From assembly GCF_018139145.2 (NCBI RefSeq), contig NC_059486.1, positions 2,728,001-2,792,000 of the forward strand: DNA of 64,000 nt, in the 5' to 3' direction. This document shows positions 1 to 12,010 of the stretch, piece after piece. The notes under the pieces are model-generated. The model made no database searches. It had not been told where the DNA came from and saw only the letters and a program-made list of their open reading frames with translations. The stretch comes from Gymnogyps californianus. Its lineage: Eukaryota > Chordata > Aves > Accipitriformes > Cathartidae. Each line of letters starts with the position of its first letter. The first letter of the stretch is position 1. Position numbers and translations under genes: made by a program.

Positions 1-1222
1 ATCAAGATTAATACTTGTTATTCACAGATTAACTGTTTCAGCTACTTTTGAACTGCTTTAGGGCAGATTTCATCAGCCCTGCATACTTGGTTGTATTCAG
101 GTCAGGTAGCTGAGGGTGACCCAAATGTGGCTTCCATGGGGTCTAGACCCTGTTTGGAATTCCCTCCCCAGTCCCCATTTTTACAGAAAGAGGCCTGCTG
201 CCATTCCTAGTTCCTGGCTGTACGTGCAGGTGGTGATCCAAGCCCTGTGCAAGCATAGAATCTGTTCCACAGCTTGGATAATTTATGATGTTTCCTTTTC
301 TCTCTGGGGAAAGAGGATTTAGCATACAGACCCCCAGCTGGGCTGTACTGACAAAAGTGTTATTTAACCTGCTTTGTCTTTGTTCTAGGCTGTGTCTTTT
401 TCCTTGATAGGAAAAATTACCTTGAGTCACCATTAATCTTTTTGTGAATTTGGAAGTAAAGAAGGCATTGATGACTTTCTTACTTTTTTTTTCTTGCTGC
501 TTTTTATGTTTGATGTATGTAATTTGTTTTGTAGTTCTGTCCCTGATTTTTTTTCCCTTCCTCATATGCTCTTCCTTGATATTAACCGGTACTTGTGTGC
601 TGCTGTTTCCATATTAGTGTTTAATTTTTGGAGTTAAGATCAGAGACATTCCATTTCCCTTCTGTCAGTTTGCTACTGTACCCTTAGTATAGTCTGTTCC
701 AGTTAAGTTCCAGCTTTACTCTACATGGCTTCCCATTGGAAGTCTTTCTAAGAGATCCAGTGTCTACTAATTCCCCCAGCTTGCTGGCATCTCCTGTTTT
801 GTAGTCCAGTGTCCTTTTCATTGTCTAATCTTACCTTTTCTTTGAGAGCAAAACATCAGAGGTCATGATTCTCTTTCATTCAAGTTATCTTCTGGTTGCA
901 GTTTTCAGCCAGTTCATTCCTGTTAGGTGGGAAGACATTTAAGACAGCTGATGACATTGTTCAACTCCTTCACCTTCTGAAAAAAAACCGCTGTTCCTAA
1001 CACACTTGAAGAGCGGGGTAAGCAGACGATGACTGGCAGTATTACTTTTCCAGTGGCTAACTAGCTAATTTTCTGTGACCGCTATGGAAGACTCCTGTTA
1101 TTGTTGTGTGGAAGTTTCTAACTGTACTGTATGCCTTTTTCCTCCCTCCAACAAATCATACAATATTTCAGATTCCCAGTTAACTTGAAGCTCAATCTGA
1201 TTTGATGGTGGGAGCTACGTTT

Positions 1223-1247
1223 AAAAAAAAAAAAAAAAAAAAAAAAA
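1223..1247. repeat. A25 homopolymer
   Basis: An uninterrupted run of 25 A. The preceding 100 bases show no SINE body or AATAAA-type signal that would make it the tail of a retroposed transcript, so it is best read as a simple repeat. Its length is likely to vary between individuals. Confidence 0.95.
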
Positions 1248-1704
1248 TTTGAACTGCAAACTGCTGTCTTGATTCATCCATGTTTGTGATCCCTTGTCAT
1301 TTGCTGTTAGTGAACAAACTTGATGCGCGTGGTTTTTCATTCATATAGAACCACAGGGAATGTTGTGTTTGATCTGAACGTCTTAGTCACAGGAGAGCAA
1401 GGAGATTTCGTATGTGAACAAAACTGTTCACTATTCTCTTGTGTAAAGGGCTTTGGACATCCACTCAGAGAGCAGAAACAACAGCATATGACTTATGTGC
1501 CCAGTTACACACTGTGTATAACTAAATAGCTGAACCGAACAGTTCACAAATGCTCTATAGTCTGAAAACAGCCAGTTAAAATCTCCAGAAAAAGACAAGA
1601 TGCATTCAGAGAAATCAGGCTTCTTTAATGCTTTGTGAAAACAAAAAAGGGCTAAATTTGCAGCTATCCCTAAGGAATTATCTGTGAGCACTATCTGCAA
1701 ATAA

Positions 1705-1760
1705 TAATTTAATCAGCTTATTTGGCTGCCCATGGTCACAAAGCTGTAATTGATTAAAAA
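1705..1760 (-). repeat. Possible MIR-type SINE trace
   Basis: The segment around 1723-1752 (GCCCATGGTCACAAAGCTG) resembles the reverse complement of the MIR core, which in mammals reads roughly GCCCAAGGTCACACAGCTAG. Only about 30 bases match, so this may be chance. Confidence 0.3.
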
Positions 1761-1964
1761 TGATCCTTTTTGTAACAAAATAAGGCTGCAGAATAAAAAT
1801 GAGATTCTAAGGTGATTCTAATGTGCCCTGCTCTGGCAATATGATAAGGAACAATTCTGTAGAAAACCAAAGAATCTCCCAGCAAAAGGTTTGGGGACTG
1901 TTGCAGACAAGTCTTTTTTTCAGACTTCAGGGTTTTTTAGACTGAATTTGGACTTTTTGCTGTC

Positions 1965-1987
1965 TTTTTTTTTTTTTTTTTTTTTTT
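1965..1987. repeat. T23 homopolymer
   Basis: An uninterrupted run of 23 T within a T-rich segment. No retroposon body was recognised on either side. Confidence 0.95.
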
Positions 1988-2920
1988 AATTTTACAGTGT
2001 CTTCATGTTTCCTAGGGAGCTGAGTGGGGGAGAGGGACTTCTCTCAAAGGCCACATGGCCCACTTCCAATTCTGATAGATAGAAGTCAACCTGCTTGGCC
2101 CCACCAACAGGAAATAGGATGCTGCTCCTTTAAGCGGACTGTAAGGAGTATGGAATTACGGCTAACTTGGTTTGGAGCCTTTGTGTAAGGCTTTCAGGAA
2201 GAGATAAACCATTAATCATGCACAATTACTCTGACCTTGCATGAACTAAAGCCTCTCTGAACACATAAGATTACTGTCTCTGGGGACCTTGAGATACTGA
2301 CACAATCAGCTCAGTACTAGGGCATTGGAAACTGCTGCACAAAATGGCTGAAAGCTTGGCCTTTATTTCCTTTTCTTAAACTGGAGTCTTGCTTTCCACC
2401 CAGGATAGGTATTTATCTTTCTAACATGCTTGCAGTGTAAACTAAGGAAAAGTTATTTCCCTTGAGCCAGGATTTGAGTTCATAGAATGCGAGTGGGAAA
2501 TGATGGCAGTGCTTAAGAGAATAAATTACATTTGTTTTTTGATCACATGTTTTCTTAAACTTACTGAGGTGGAGCTCTTCACACTCACTTCTGCTGTCTC
2601 CTTGTGGGGGACCCTCTTTTTCTCTGGGGTTAGTACGGCTCTTAGCACAAGTGTTATGGTCAGTGGCAGAGATTCTTGGGTAGTTCTGCAGTGTAATTTA
2701 TTTTTGCTGGTGTTATTGCTTTCCCAGTACCGTCCTCACCTGTTCTAATTAGATTTTAGATGGTGATTTTCAGGGTCAGTTTACATTCCCTCTGTTAGTC
2801 TTGTTTAGCATTTCTCTCACCTCTTAAACTCCTTAAACAAACATGTCTCATACACGTACTATGATATACTTTCCTCTGTCTCTTCTTTCCCCAACCTCCT
2901 GACACTAGCAGCAATATGTA

Positions 2921-2942
2921 AAATAATAATAATAATAAATAA
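2921..2942. repeat. AAT microsatellite
   Basis: About six units of AAT with a degenerate AAATA end. Simple repeat; no function is implied. Confidence 0.9.
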
Positions 2943-3311
2943 GCAACTAAGTATCTAATCATTAAGTAATTATTGATTTCAGCTTGTCATTTTTCAAAGT
3001 TAGGGTGAGCTAAAAATGCACGTGAACAGTTGCAGAAGCTCAGCTGACTAACTCAGTAAAATGCAGTACCGTGTTTACATTTGATCCTTTGTCATGCATT
3101 TGATCCCTACAGCTTCATTCACTTAAAATTTATGCTGCTATAAATATTTTACTTACATATGTGATCTTTTTACATTGTTATTTACCAAAGTGCAACATCT
3201 ATTTTGAACATAATTTTACATTGATACAGCTATCTTTTCTCCCTTTTCACAAAGGAGTAATTATATGTGCATATTTGGATCTGCAGTAGGAAGTTTATAC
3301 TGCTTTAACTT

Positions 3312-3341
3312 ACAGTTAGTAAGTTATGACAGTTAGTAAGT
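3312..3341. repeat. 13-bp direct repeat, 17-bp period
   Basis: ACAGTTAGTAAGT occurs at 3312-3324 and again, exactly, at 3329-3341. A small local duplication. Confidence 0.85.
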
Positions 3342-4799
3342 AGCACTTACATGAGTAGTAGAAGATTTGTGTGTGGAGAAGGCCTGCAGAGCACTTGTCT
3401 TGCTGACCCTAGTTTACATCTTTAGAAGATTAAATACGTTTTAAAAAGAAATGGTCTTCGTCTTTGAAAAACTGTAGATTTTTTTTCTTTAGGGTCTTGA
3501 TTTTACACTCTCTGTGACTATTTGGCTTCAGTTGTAGAAGATCTAACTGGGAGACTACAAGGTTTCTTGTTAGATGTTTTTATTCATCTGTATTTTTCAA
3601 ACCCTCAATCAGCTGCCAGCAAGCCATCTCCATTACAAGGAAGGTTGAAATGAACATGAATTCTGCTATTTTAGCCTGCCCTTTTCTGCAAAAAGGTTTG
3701 TGTTTGAAGCCAGACCTTTCCCTGTATACCTCTCAGGAATACTTCATTGGATTTTGCACAGATTGCTGCCCCTTCCTTTGCTCTACATGTGATAAAGGCT
3801 TGGAAAAACTGTAATCTTGCATAGACTTTATTTATCAGTATTTTAAGGTTCCAGTGATAAAATGTTCTGTCCACTGAGGTAGCAAATTTCTAGTTTTTCA
3901 GAAATGTGGTTTTAAGAAAATGGAGGTGGCTCATCGTGTGTTAAAGGACTAGACAGTGGGATCCAAACTAAAATACGTATCCAATTCTGACTAGCGCCTC
4001 TATGTTGTATGCTTTGTAAGAGGATGAGTAAGTCCAAAAGAAATAAATACGCTCTTCACATAGTGAATGATGCAGAGAAAGTGTATTAGGAACTTCTCCC
4101 TAAAAAGTGATTTAGAATGTTGGCATAATGAAAATGCCACAAGTACAGTGGTAAGGATTTTTTTTTAACAGGTAACGTGTCTGGCAGGAATGTCAAACCT
4201 GTTGCTTCAGGACATCAGTTGCTCTCTAACTAGTGGAGGTAAGTAAGGAGAAAGTATTTTGTAAGGAAGGTTTCTCTAGATTGTTTGCTGCAAGCTTTCT
4301 GCACAGTGTTCCTGAGCCACGTTCATAGTCACTGTTAATAGCAGACTGCTGAATTTGGTAACAGCTCATTTTGGTTTATATCAGAAGGGTATTAAAAGGC
4401 TCCCTGTGCCACTAGGCACTGAGGATGAGAGCCTGGTTTGAGGGAGCTGTCCAGTACTAGCTGGAGAAGACAAATACTGTGCTTGCTCTTCTCCCCAGAT
4501 ATTTAAGTTGTTTTTCGCCTTTCTTTTACATTTTCCACTAATGCATTCTAAAGGTGCTGCCAATGGCTAAAGGTCTGTTGATTCTAAGAAATATTCTACA
4601 GAAAGTAAACTCATTGAAAACAAAACAAAACAAACCCGCAGGCTTACTAAAACAGAATGGATGGAATATTTAGTGGAAGTTTAGTGAAGACCATAGAAAT
4701 TAACAGAAGGAGGGGAGCATCTACAAGGAAAAATACCATTTAGATGCCATCAGCCAAAATATAACAGTCTGTAAGGGCAAGTTGATTTTGTCAGTATCG

Positions 4800-5010
4800 C
4801 TAAAGCAGGATGTTTCTGAACATTGAACTTGCTTGTATTCAGGACAAAGAGATATTGGAAATATAAAAGCAAGATGTTAGCTGGCTGGGTAAGCCACTGT
4901 TGGAATAGATTGCCATCGGATGTGGTTGATTCATCATCACATGGAGTGTGCAAACTGAGACTGCATGTCTGTCTGAAACTATTCTGCATTTCAACGATGA
5001 GATACTGCTC
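4800..5010 (+). mobile_element. Old CR1-like LINE 3' fragment
   Basis: Positions 4885-4975 follow the order of a CR1 3' region: a phrase like 'TTGGAATAGATTGCCA', then a GGATGTGGTTGATTCATCATCAC segment matching the 'GGAGGTGGTGGAATCACCATC' motif, then 'TGGAGTGTGCAAACTGAGACT' matching 'TGGAGGTTTTTAAGAAGAGGCT'. CR1 is the dominant avian non-LTR retroposon and its copies are usually 5'-truncated. Divergence is high, so this is an old insertion. The characteristic short 3' terminal repeat is not visible. Boundaries are approximate. Confidence 0.7.
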
Positions 5011-5454
5011 TTAGTAATGTTGAGTTTATGTAGTGGGGAAGGATAATTCCTTTCACTGCAGGAGTTTTGGATAGTCCATGTTTTGCAGGATTTCAGGCCA
5101 TATGACAGTATTGGTCCCTTCTGGTGTTAAATATGTGAATCAAATAAATTATCTTTTGCTGAAGTGTGGTGCTAAGGCACAGACTTGCTCTGTTTGTGGT
5201 GCTGTGGGGCCACAACTGCTCATGGCACTTTTGAGCAACTTTGACACAACGCCAGTTTTCAGAGAAGCATGGTGTATCAACCCTGCTCCTCTTTTAGGAA
5301 AGGGGCTGCGGAAGGGATAAGAGTTAGTTGTGCGTGGGAAAAGGCAGAAGCTCGGCGGTAGGAGGGGATGAGGGAGTCCATGCTGAAGCATATGCTTCAC
5401 TGCACGTGCTGTAAGGGACAAAATCAAACAAAGGTAGATTGTCATCTTATGTAG

Positions 5455-5545
5455 ACCAGCTTCAGTCAGGAGTGAATCAGCTGAAGTCAGTGTCAGGGTT
5501 GCATCAAAGTAAAGCTTGAAGTGAGCGGTATCAGGCCCACGTTGT
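5455..5545 (+). repeat. Sauropsid-type palindromic repeat relic
   Basis: Contains a TCAGGAGTGAATCAGCTGAAGTC segment and ends near GTGAGCGGTATCAGGCCC. This resembles a common interspersed element of birds, turtles and crocodilians whose core is a 'GGAGT...CACTGAAGTCAGTGG' palindrome ending in '...ATCAGGCC'. It is probably a non-autonomous DNA-transposon-derived repeat. I cannot name the library family. Confidence 0.5.
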
Positions 5546-5689
5546 TTTTCTGCCTTGTTTTTAGTCCTGTTGCACCTCATTGTAACCAAAGATGTGGAAA
5601 GATCCATTGTAAGAGGTTTTAAAATGGAACAGTTTACCATTTGAAGGGAAAAGGACAACCCACTGCTTCCTGGCTGCAGTCCAGATGTT

Positions 5690-5810
5690 TATTCTGTATC
5701 TACACTGCAGTGCTGTCACTACAGCTAGTGTAGTTGTTCCTGAGACATCTGTTAACGAGCTGGCTTCGATGCTGTTGTCTGCACTGCCAGAACTATAATA
5801 TACTCCATGT
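5690..5810. repeat. Possible non-autonomous DNA transposon relic
   Basis: A left segment reading ATCTACACTGCAGTGCTGTCAC and a right segment reading TTGTCTGCACTGCCAG flank a centre with CTAGTGTAG. Sauropsid MITE-like repeats often begin with a 'GTCTACACTGCA' phrase and have matching inverted ends, but the ends here are too eroded to pair convincingly. Confidence 0.3.
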
Positions 5811-5819
5811 TGGGCCTAC

Positions 5820-6400
5820 AGACTGATCTTCTCAAAAAAGTATTATAGACTCTGCTTCTCCCTCTTGCTGTACTGCTAGGAGTACTGATGCTTACTACCT
5901 TAAAACTAGCTCAGCTATATGTATTGAAGGTATTCATGCTTTTGACTGAAAGTGTGGATATTTTCTTTAGTTTTAGATTTGATTTTAGAAAATCTAAAAC
6001 CTGATCAGACAGATTCTGCAAGTCCTGAACCTGTCCTGGTTTTGCTGTTCTCTATTTGAAATCTGAAAGCCTTTGTTTGTGTGGGCCAGAGAGATAAAAA
6101 TTAGGAGGGGCACTCAGGCAGTATAGATCTGTGTAGATTCTCTGCTGCTGACAGTCCAGGTAACTCAGTTAAACCCGTGGAATAGTTGGCTGAGGGACTG
6201 TTCCATACTAATAGGAGAGGGAGAACTCTAGGGGTTAAAGGCAAGAGCATCCTTTTTATAATTGGGACAGATCAGAAGTGGAGCAAAATGTTCTTGCAGC
6301 TGAATCAGCTGCCCTCTAACCAGCCTGCAGTCTGGAGCTGGGGCCTGATGGACACTTGTACAGAATGCAATTTAATCTGTAATGGCTGAGGAGGACTCCT
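5820..6400. other. Non-coding stretch, nothing else seen
   Basis: Apart from the inverted repeat near 5.98 kb there is no recognisable repeat, gene or regulatory cluster. Confidence 0.6.
5971..5999. repeat. Perfect 10-bp inverted repeat
   Basis: TTTTAGATTT at 5971-5980 is exactly complementary to AAATCTAAAA at 5990-5999, with a 9-base spacer. AT-rich arms make a chance origin quite possible. Confidence 0.8.
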
Positions 6401-6950
6401 CAAAGTCTGCGGCAAATGGCAATTATTGTCCCTTTTTGTCACATCCCCCCCAACCAAAAGAAAAAAACCAGGAAAATTAGTGAAAATAACAACAGGGAAG
6501 GATCCTAACTAGCATGCCCTGCCTCCCCCTTTCTGTTTAAAAATCCTCTGCAATGTAGTGACTGAAATGAGCTGCCCAGTATAATAAAATCTCTTGAGCA
6601 CCAATGTGAAACAAGAATTCCTCCCCCACACACATGCATACGCACCCCTTTTCCCTAATGAGCAGGGAGACGCCAGCTTGGGGGCTGCAGCCAGTGTTAA
6701 ATTAGCAGAGAAGGCCATCCGAAGTGGGCTGACTCCAGCGTAAACTGCCTTAAGTGTCTGTTTATTAAATCACACCACCGCTTAGAGTCTGCCCTGCTGC
6801 CACATCAGAGCTGTCTGCATACAGACAAATCCTGGGCAGTCCCAGGGGAACTTGGCCCAACTGGATACTGGTAGTAATAAAGCTGGGGCGGGGAGAGAGC
6901 AATCCGCCACCAACAGGCCCCTTGTTAGACTCCATCATGTGTTATTCTTC
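6400..6950. promoter_or_regulatory. Conserved-element-like island (putative)
   Basis: A repeat-free block with more even base composition than its surroundings. It contains short AT-rich homeodomain-compatible cores (AAATTAGTGAAAATAAC near 6474, TTTATTAAATCAC near 6761, GGTAGTAATAAAGC near 6870) embedded in GC-richer sequence. No codon-like structure is seen. This texture is typical of vertebrate conserved non-coding elements, but conservation cannot be tested here. Confidence 0.3.
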
Positions 6951-6964
6951 AAGAGCAGAAAAGG

Positions 6965-7065
6965 CTTTATCTAAGGTCACAGTTTGCATTTGTAACAGCG
7001 GGGAACCTGGATATCTTGAAACTGTAAAGTCTTCTTCCTCTCTCCATTTTACAAAGTGTAAGTTG
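6965..7065 (-). mobile_element. MIR-type SINE remnant
   Basis: Positions 6972-7022 read TCTAAGGTCACAGTTTGCAT, then TAACAGCGGGGAACCTGGAT. They parallel the reverse complement of MIR ('CCAAGGTCACACAGCTAG...GACAGAGCTGGGAACCTGGATC'). TCTCTCCATTTTACAAAG follows at 7040-7057, a less secure match. MIR is an ancient amniote-wide SINE, and old eroded copies are expected in birds. Confidence 0.55.
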
Positions 7066-8160
7066 TGGCAGGCATTTTCTTGCTAAACTGGCTTGTATAA
7101 GCCTTGGAGCAGTAGCTTTCCTCTGTCAGTTCTCACTGGCAAGGAAGGCCTTCAGTTTCAACTCTCCTTGGGTTACAGTGTGAGCAGGTTGTTAATACCT
7201 AATGATTTTCTAAGAGAACTCACTGGTGTCAATCTATCTAAGGCTTTGGAAATAGAAAATCTACTGTTCAAACCTTAAGCCATCATATTAAAGCAGGGGA
7301 AAATCAAAATGCTTCTGTATATTTGTACGGTGTGAGGTACAATGAGGGTTTGATTCTGGATGGGATTTCTACACGTGCCTGCAAAACAGTAGTATTACAT
7401 ACTCTGCAGTTAAGACAGACAGGAGAGATATATCCAAGCTGTAAATCTTGTCCTTTCGGTCGGGAGACATCACTTCTTTTTCTGCTAGTTCTGGGAGAAA
7501 GTGTTTGCCAGGAGCCCTACTATATTCCCTTCTTTCTCAAGGACTAGTTCTTAAATACAATTGGAACCAGGGCTGCTGGTTTATGAATCCTACTGCTTAT
7601 ATTACCAATTGGACTGTCTTGCTCCCTACTCTACACTTCCAAGATAAGTCTTATTTTGTGCATAAATCCCTGGAGAGGAATCTTGGGGAGAAGTGGATAA
7701 CCCTCTCATCCCATAAGGAAGCCTAGGATAAAGTTTTGAAAAGTCTCTGAAATAGTCAAAGTTTGTTCTCGTGAATTGTAAGGGTTTGCTGAACAGCTCT
7801 TAAATTTGCCATCCTTCCACTTAACACGGATCTTTCTCTGTAATACGATTTTTAAACTTCAAGTTTCATCCATGTGTTGTCAGGTCAGGAAGTTGAATGT
7901 ACAGCATGCAGCTCTGGTTTTGTTTATTTTAACAAATTGGTGGATATTTCCATACGTGTATCCCTTGCTCAGCCTGCTGTTTTATGTCTTCCATGAGGGA
8001 TTTTTGTTGCACATAGGCTAGCAGAGACTCCATTGCAGCCCAGATGGCCATCTTCTGTGATAGCAGGTTAGGAGTCATGGTCAAGCATCCTTTTTTGAGG
8101 TGGCCCATTGACATTGTAGAAGAGCAGCAGTTGTTGATCTAATTTGTATGAGGAAGAAGC
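7066..8160. other. Non-coding stretch, nothing else seen
   Basis: Unique-looking sequence. Overlapping frames of 61-92 codons (for example 7448-7726) have no recognisable domain. No repeat was identified. Confidence 0.6.
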
Positions 8161-8164
8161 TATG

Positions 8165-8385
8165 CAAAGTTTAATATGAAGTGGTTGGTTTAGCTGGCAG
8201 AAAGGGAGAGGTGGGCTGTTTTCCATTTCCCTTTAAAATGTCAAACACTAATAGTCTCTTCCGATCATCCTGAGATTGCCAAATAATTGACTCCCGCCTA
8301 CAGCAAAAACCTCCCTGATCAACAAAGCAGGAAGCTGATGACAGCAATTGCCTGAACGTGTCCAAATTAGTCAACCCCTTGCAAC
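8165..8385. promoter_or_regulatory. Conserved-element-like island (putative)
   Basis: A repeat-free block with CAAATAATTGACTCC near 8279, a GATCAACAAAGCAGG segment near 8318 (SOX- or TCF-compatible CAAAG core) and GACAGCAATTGCCTG near 8339 (E-box-like CAATTG). Such motif density without coding potential suggests an enhancer-type element. Motif matches this short are individually weak. Confidence 0.3.
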
Positions 8386-8389
8386 CCCA

Positions 8390-11045
8390 GCAGGGTCAAC
8401 AGTGGCAGCCCAGAGGTCGTTGGGGCAGCAGGAGATGGAGGTTGACGATTGCCCTGCTTCCTCTGCCCTCTCATGCCTCCAGGACATAGCAAGGGGATGA
8501 GGGATTCACAGCTGGAGCAGCCAGCACCTGAACTGCACGTCCAACAGAGATCTGTTTATTCAGAAGATCTGCTGTATGTTAGCCAAAACACAGAGTTAGA
8601 GTAAGAAAGGAGGAAGTGCCTGTCTTTGTGAGTGGCAGCAGAGCGGTTGCGTTCTGTGTGGGGCTGACCTAGTGTCAGACAGCTCCTAGCATGTTTTCTC
8701 TTTATGTCCTCCAGGGCTTGCTTGCTTTGCTGCACAGAACTGACACATTTACAACAAGCTGGTGTCTGTCCCGTTGCTGGATTATTTTTTCTGTGCCTTC
8801 GTTTGTTCTTCCGCAGCTGTGCAACTCACTGCCGAAATATGTGAGTATGTGAATGTTGCCCTGGTATAGCCCAGTAAAACTTATGGACATAGAGTATTTA
8901 GGAATACACATACAGCCCATGACCTCAGAGAGAAGCCCACCAAACCATTCCTTAGTTGGGTGCCTCATCAGCACATCCAGTTAGGCGTGCTGGGTTGTTT
9001 GATTTTATAAAGTGGTGGAAGTAAAGCAGCAAAGAATCTCTGTCCCCATTCCCCTCTGTCTTGTCTTTGAAAGGACTGCAGGTGTGCCTGTGACTTCTTG
9101 AAGGCAACTCAAGCATCTAAGGGTTGTGGCATTTTCTAAAGATTATTTTAGGACTCGGAGAGAGGACAGAGGGAGAAAGAGAGAAGCGTTGTCTCAGAGC
9201 TCCCAGGCAATAGCACCGTTGTTACAGGTAGGATGAGAAAGTTTTAAGACCAGGCTCTTTGTCTGCTAGCCTGTACTCTTATCTATGTTTCCTAAAGCAG
9301 AGGAGCTGGGGATGGGGAGCCTGCCCCTGACAGCTCTCTGAGTGCGCTGCTGCAGGTCAGGACCTTTGCCCACGGAAGGAGCACTGCCTGTAGGCCTCCC
9401 ACGTCTCCTTGCAGAAAGCTAGGCTGGATGCTCTGTCACACTCTGACAAAGGTCACTTTTACATCCCGTCTTCTAAAAGGTCACAGCATGACCGCAGGTG
9501 CAGGAGAAGAGGAGGAGGGAGAAGAAGGCTTTCTCTCTTCTTTTTTCTTTCCTTTTTTTTTTTTTTAATTTGTTACTACCACTGGAAAAAACATACCTTG
9601 CCTTTGCTCTTGTACTGCCCCCTCTCTCCTCTCTCTCGACCCACGCTGGCACCTTCTCTTCCTAAATGCTATAGTATAAGTTTTCCCCTTGTAGGCTTAA
9701 CTGGCTGGTTACTGGATTGTCTTCTCTTTCCCCACTTTGTTCTGTCTGCATAGCTGTAGCTGTCCTGTTGATACTCCTTCAAATTAATAAGTGAACACTT
9801 CCAACCTTACCGTGCCCTCCAGATGTAAAACTGTATGAGCAGTTCTGCACCGCAGTTTTTGTAAGATGCATGAGCGCATACGTAAAGGTAGTTTCTCCCC
9901 CTGAGGGCTGGGAGGGGGGAAAGTTACAATCCTTCTCTGACTCATTCTGGTATATTGTGGTAAGTGGATACATCTGCTGAAGGGAAAACCACTTTCTCTT
10001 GCTCCTTTCTGTCAGCATTTACACATGTCAATGAGAGACAGGGATGAGAGGTAAAAGCCAAATCCTCAGGTGCTGCATAGTTGTTTCCCAAATTAGGATT
10101 TCTGAACCAGCTAGAGGATGAAAATAGTTTCTTTTTCTTGACTTAAAGAAGGCTCAATGGTTAATGAGACATTTGTGTTTAAACCCTATATGGCTTCAGT
10201 TCAGGACTAGTGTCTTTAAATGCTGGATCATCCTTCCAGTGTTATTTGAAGTTCTTCCTTGACATAGAATTTGCAGCAGCAATAGAAATCTTTTCTGCAT
10301 TTCAGATACTGATGGAAGGGAAAAATACAGGAGGTTTCTTTGCATCTGCTCATTTTAATATTTTTTTTTCTTAAGGGTTGGACTGTGTTACCAAAGACAG
10401 AGGTGCTGGACATGATTCTCTTTGTGTGGGGTACTGCAGTGACTTGTTACAGATACTAGTTGTAGTCCTTCAGACAACAGAAGTGGGAGGTTAAGTTTTA
10501 GAGACATAGTTGACTTTGTGAGGATGATAACTTGATACAAGCTATTTTATTAGAAGCATTCATTCTTCACAAGGAATCTCCTTAAGATGTTTAAGTAGAG
10601 ATATAAAGAGGTAGAGAGAGAAACATGGAGCAATCACTTTTCAGATAACTCCTTATAACTTTTGCATAGGGAACAGCCTGCCCCTGGCTAGTCTTTGAAA
10701 AATAGGTAGTCAAGATTTCACTTCTGCAATGAAATGTAATAGTGTACATCTATCTTAGGTATATGTAAGGGCTCTTATTACTCGCATATCTAAGTCACAT
10801 CTCACAATATGTTTTTTTAAGATAGTGTTCCTTTAATAGAGGTACATGCTGTTACCCAAAGTAATTAAGTAAGTGAAGACCAGCATTCTTTCAATTGTGT
10901 GAGTGCCTTAAAAAATCCACACCTGATTCCTGAGATCTCAAAGCAAATTTATGTGGCTTGCAGACTACTCACTAGGCCAGTCTACCTGTTCCTGACCACT
11001 AACTAACCAGATTGATAGAATTCTTGTATATTGACCAAGCCACAG
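8390..11045. other. Non-coding stretch with minor simple repeats
   Basis: No gene is supported. A GA-rich patch lies near 9160-9185 and a T14 run at 9553-9566. The 114-codon frame at 9409-9753 runs through that T tract as a poly-Phe/Leu segment, which argues against coding. No other structure was seen. Confidence 0.6.
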
Positions 11046-11049
11046 AAAA

Positions 11050-11150
11050 GGCAAAATCTGTGGAGAAGTAGTAACTTGTATAAGGTCAAAAACTAGGTCA
11101 TGGTTGAGCTAGGAATAGCAATGAACTGGGCTACCTGTTGAGCAAAAAAA
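11050..11150 (-). mobile_element. MIR-type SINE remnant
   Basis: Positions 11065-11140 read TGGAGAAGTAGTAACTTGTA, then TAAGGTCAAAAACTAGGTCATGG, then GAGCTAGGAATAGC and GGGCTACCTG. The order matches the reverse complement of MIR: 'GAGAGGTTAAGTGACTTGCC / CAAGGTCACACAGCTAGTAAGTGG / CAGAGCTGGGATTCGAAC / CAGGTCTG'. It is heavily diverged but collinear. Confidence 0.6.
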
Positions 11151-11510
11151 GGAAGAAATAGCCACGATGAAGAATACCCAAAGGTGGTTTTCCGGGTTCC
11201 CAGTCAGAAGGGAGACTGTTCCACTAATCGGGTCTTAAAAGGTCTTTTCTATTCTGTTTAAATTCTTATAATATGCCCCTCACCAAGATATGAGGGTGTC
11301 TGTCTAAGGATGTCTCTCTTTTCATTCTTTTCAGCTGTGTTTATTTTCCTCTCTCCCCTTACCCATTCTTTGCAAGTTCATGAAGAGCATTCAGACCCCA
11401 TGAGGGGGTCTCTACAGATCCCCTAAGAAGATTAAGCTCTCTGAATATTTCATGCCCTGATTGACGGTTCTTGAGGACCTCTTGTAAGCCTGGCGCCCGA
11501 GTTCTTGTTT

Positions 11511-11534
11511 AAAAAAAAAAAAGAGAGAGAGAGA
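11511..11534. repeat. A12 plus GA microsatellite
   Basis: A run of 12 A passes directly into about six GA units. Simple repeat. Confidence 0.9.
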
Positions 11535-11814
11535 CAAGAAAATCACATCCACAGAAAAAAAATTGATCCTATGGGCCCGACCTCTGCTGACGGAAGGCAC
11601 TAGACAGAGGCAGTTCCTCCTGGACATCTCCCCCTCCCTTTCCCTCCCCACCAGTCTCTACTGTGAAATAAAAGGAAGGTAATGGGATTTTAAGAGGCAA
11701 GGAGTAGTCAGACTCCCCCTCCCCTGAGCTCCAGTGCTTAGGCTCATGGCCCCTCAAGAGCTATTGTAAGCCTCTGTCCCTGACTCTCATTCTGTGCTGG
11801 CGTTCTTCCTTTTC

Positions 11815-12010
11815 TAACAAGCTGACCTAGCTGAGCCGATGGCCCCTCATTAGAGGGTAAACTGAAGAGCGAGCCCTGTGCTCTCCTGCAGCCGTTTCAC
11901 CCCATTAAGGGTTGCCCCCTGGTTGACAGCAGGGGAAGGGAGCCGACGACCTGTAAACTCTCATCAGACTGCTTTAGATTCTCCCTTCCCCCTTAATCAT
12001 CCTGTAATAG
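11815..12010. promoter_or_regulatory. Conserved-element-like island (putative)
   Basis: A repeat-free block with several evenly spaced TTAA- or ATTAG-type cores (CCTCATTAGAGGG near 11846, CCCATTAAGGGTTGCC near 11902, CCCTTAATCATCC near 11990). The two similar CCxxATTAxxGGG phrases are partly palindromic. Looks regulatory rather than coding; unproven. Confidence 0.3.

Larger units (their letters stand above)
1..4790. other. Non-coding stretch, no gene seen
   Basis: T-rich unique-looking DNA. Open frames are all under 145 codons, overlap on both strands and resemble no protein I know. The only structure is the homopolymers near 1.2 and 1.97 kb, an AAT microsatellite near 2.93 kb, a short direct repeat near 3.32 kb and a possible MIR trace near 1.72 kb, listed separately. 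No CpG island, splice-flanked exon or poly(A)-tailed gene copy could be supported. Confidence 0.7.

Noticed and set aside
5149..5658. 169-codon minus-strand frame
   Set aside because: It overlaps a sauropsid-type repeat relic (5455-5545) and has no protein-like features.
9409..9753. 114-codon plus-strand frame with a hydrophobic segment
   Set aside because: The hydrophobic run is the translation of a T homopolymer, not a real membrane segment.
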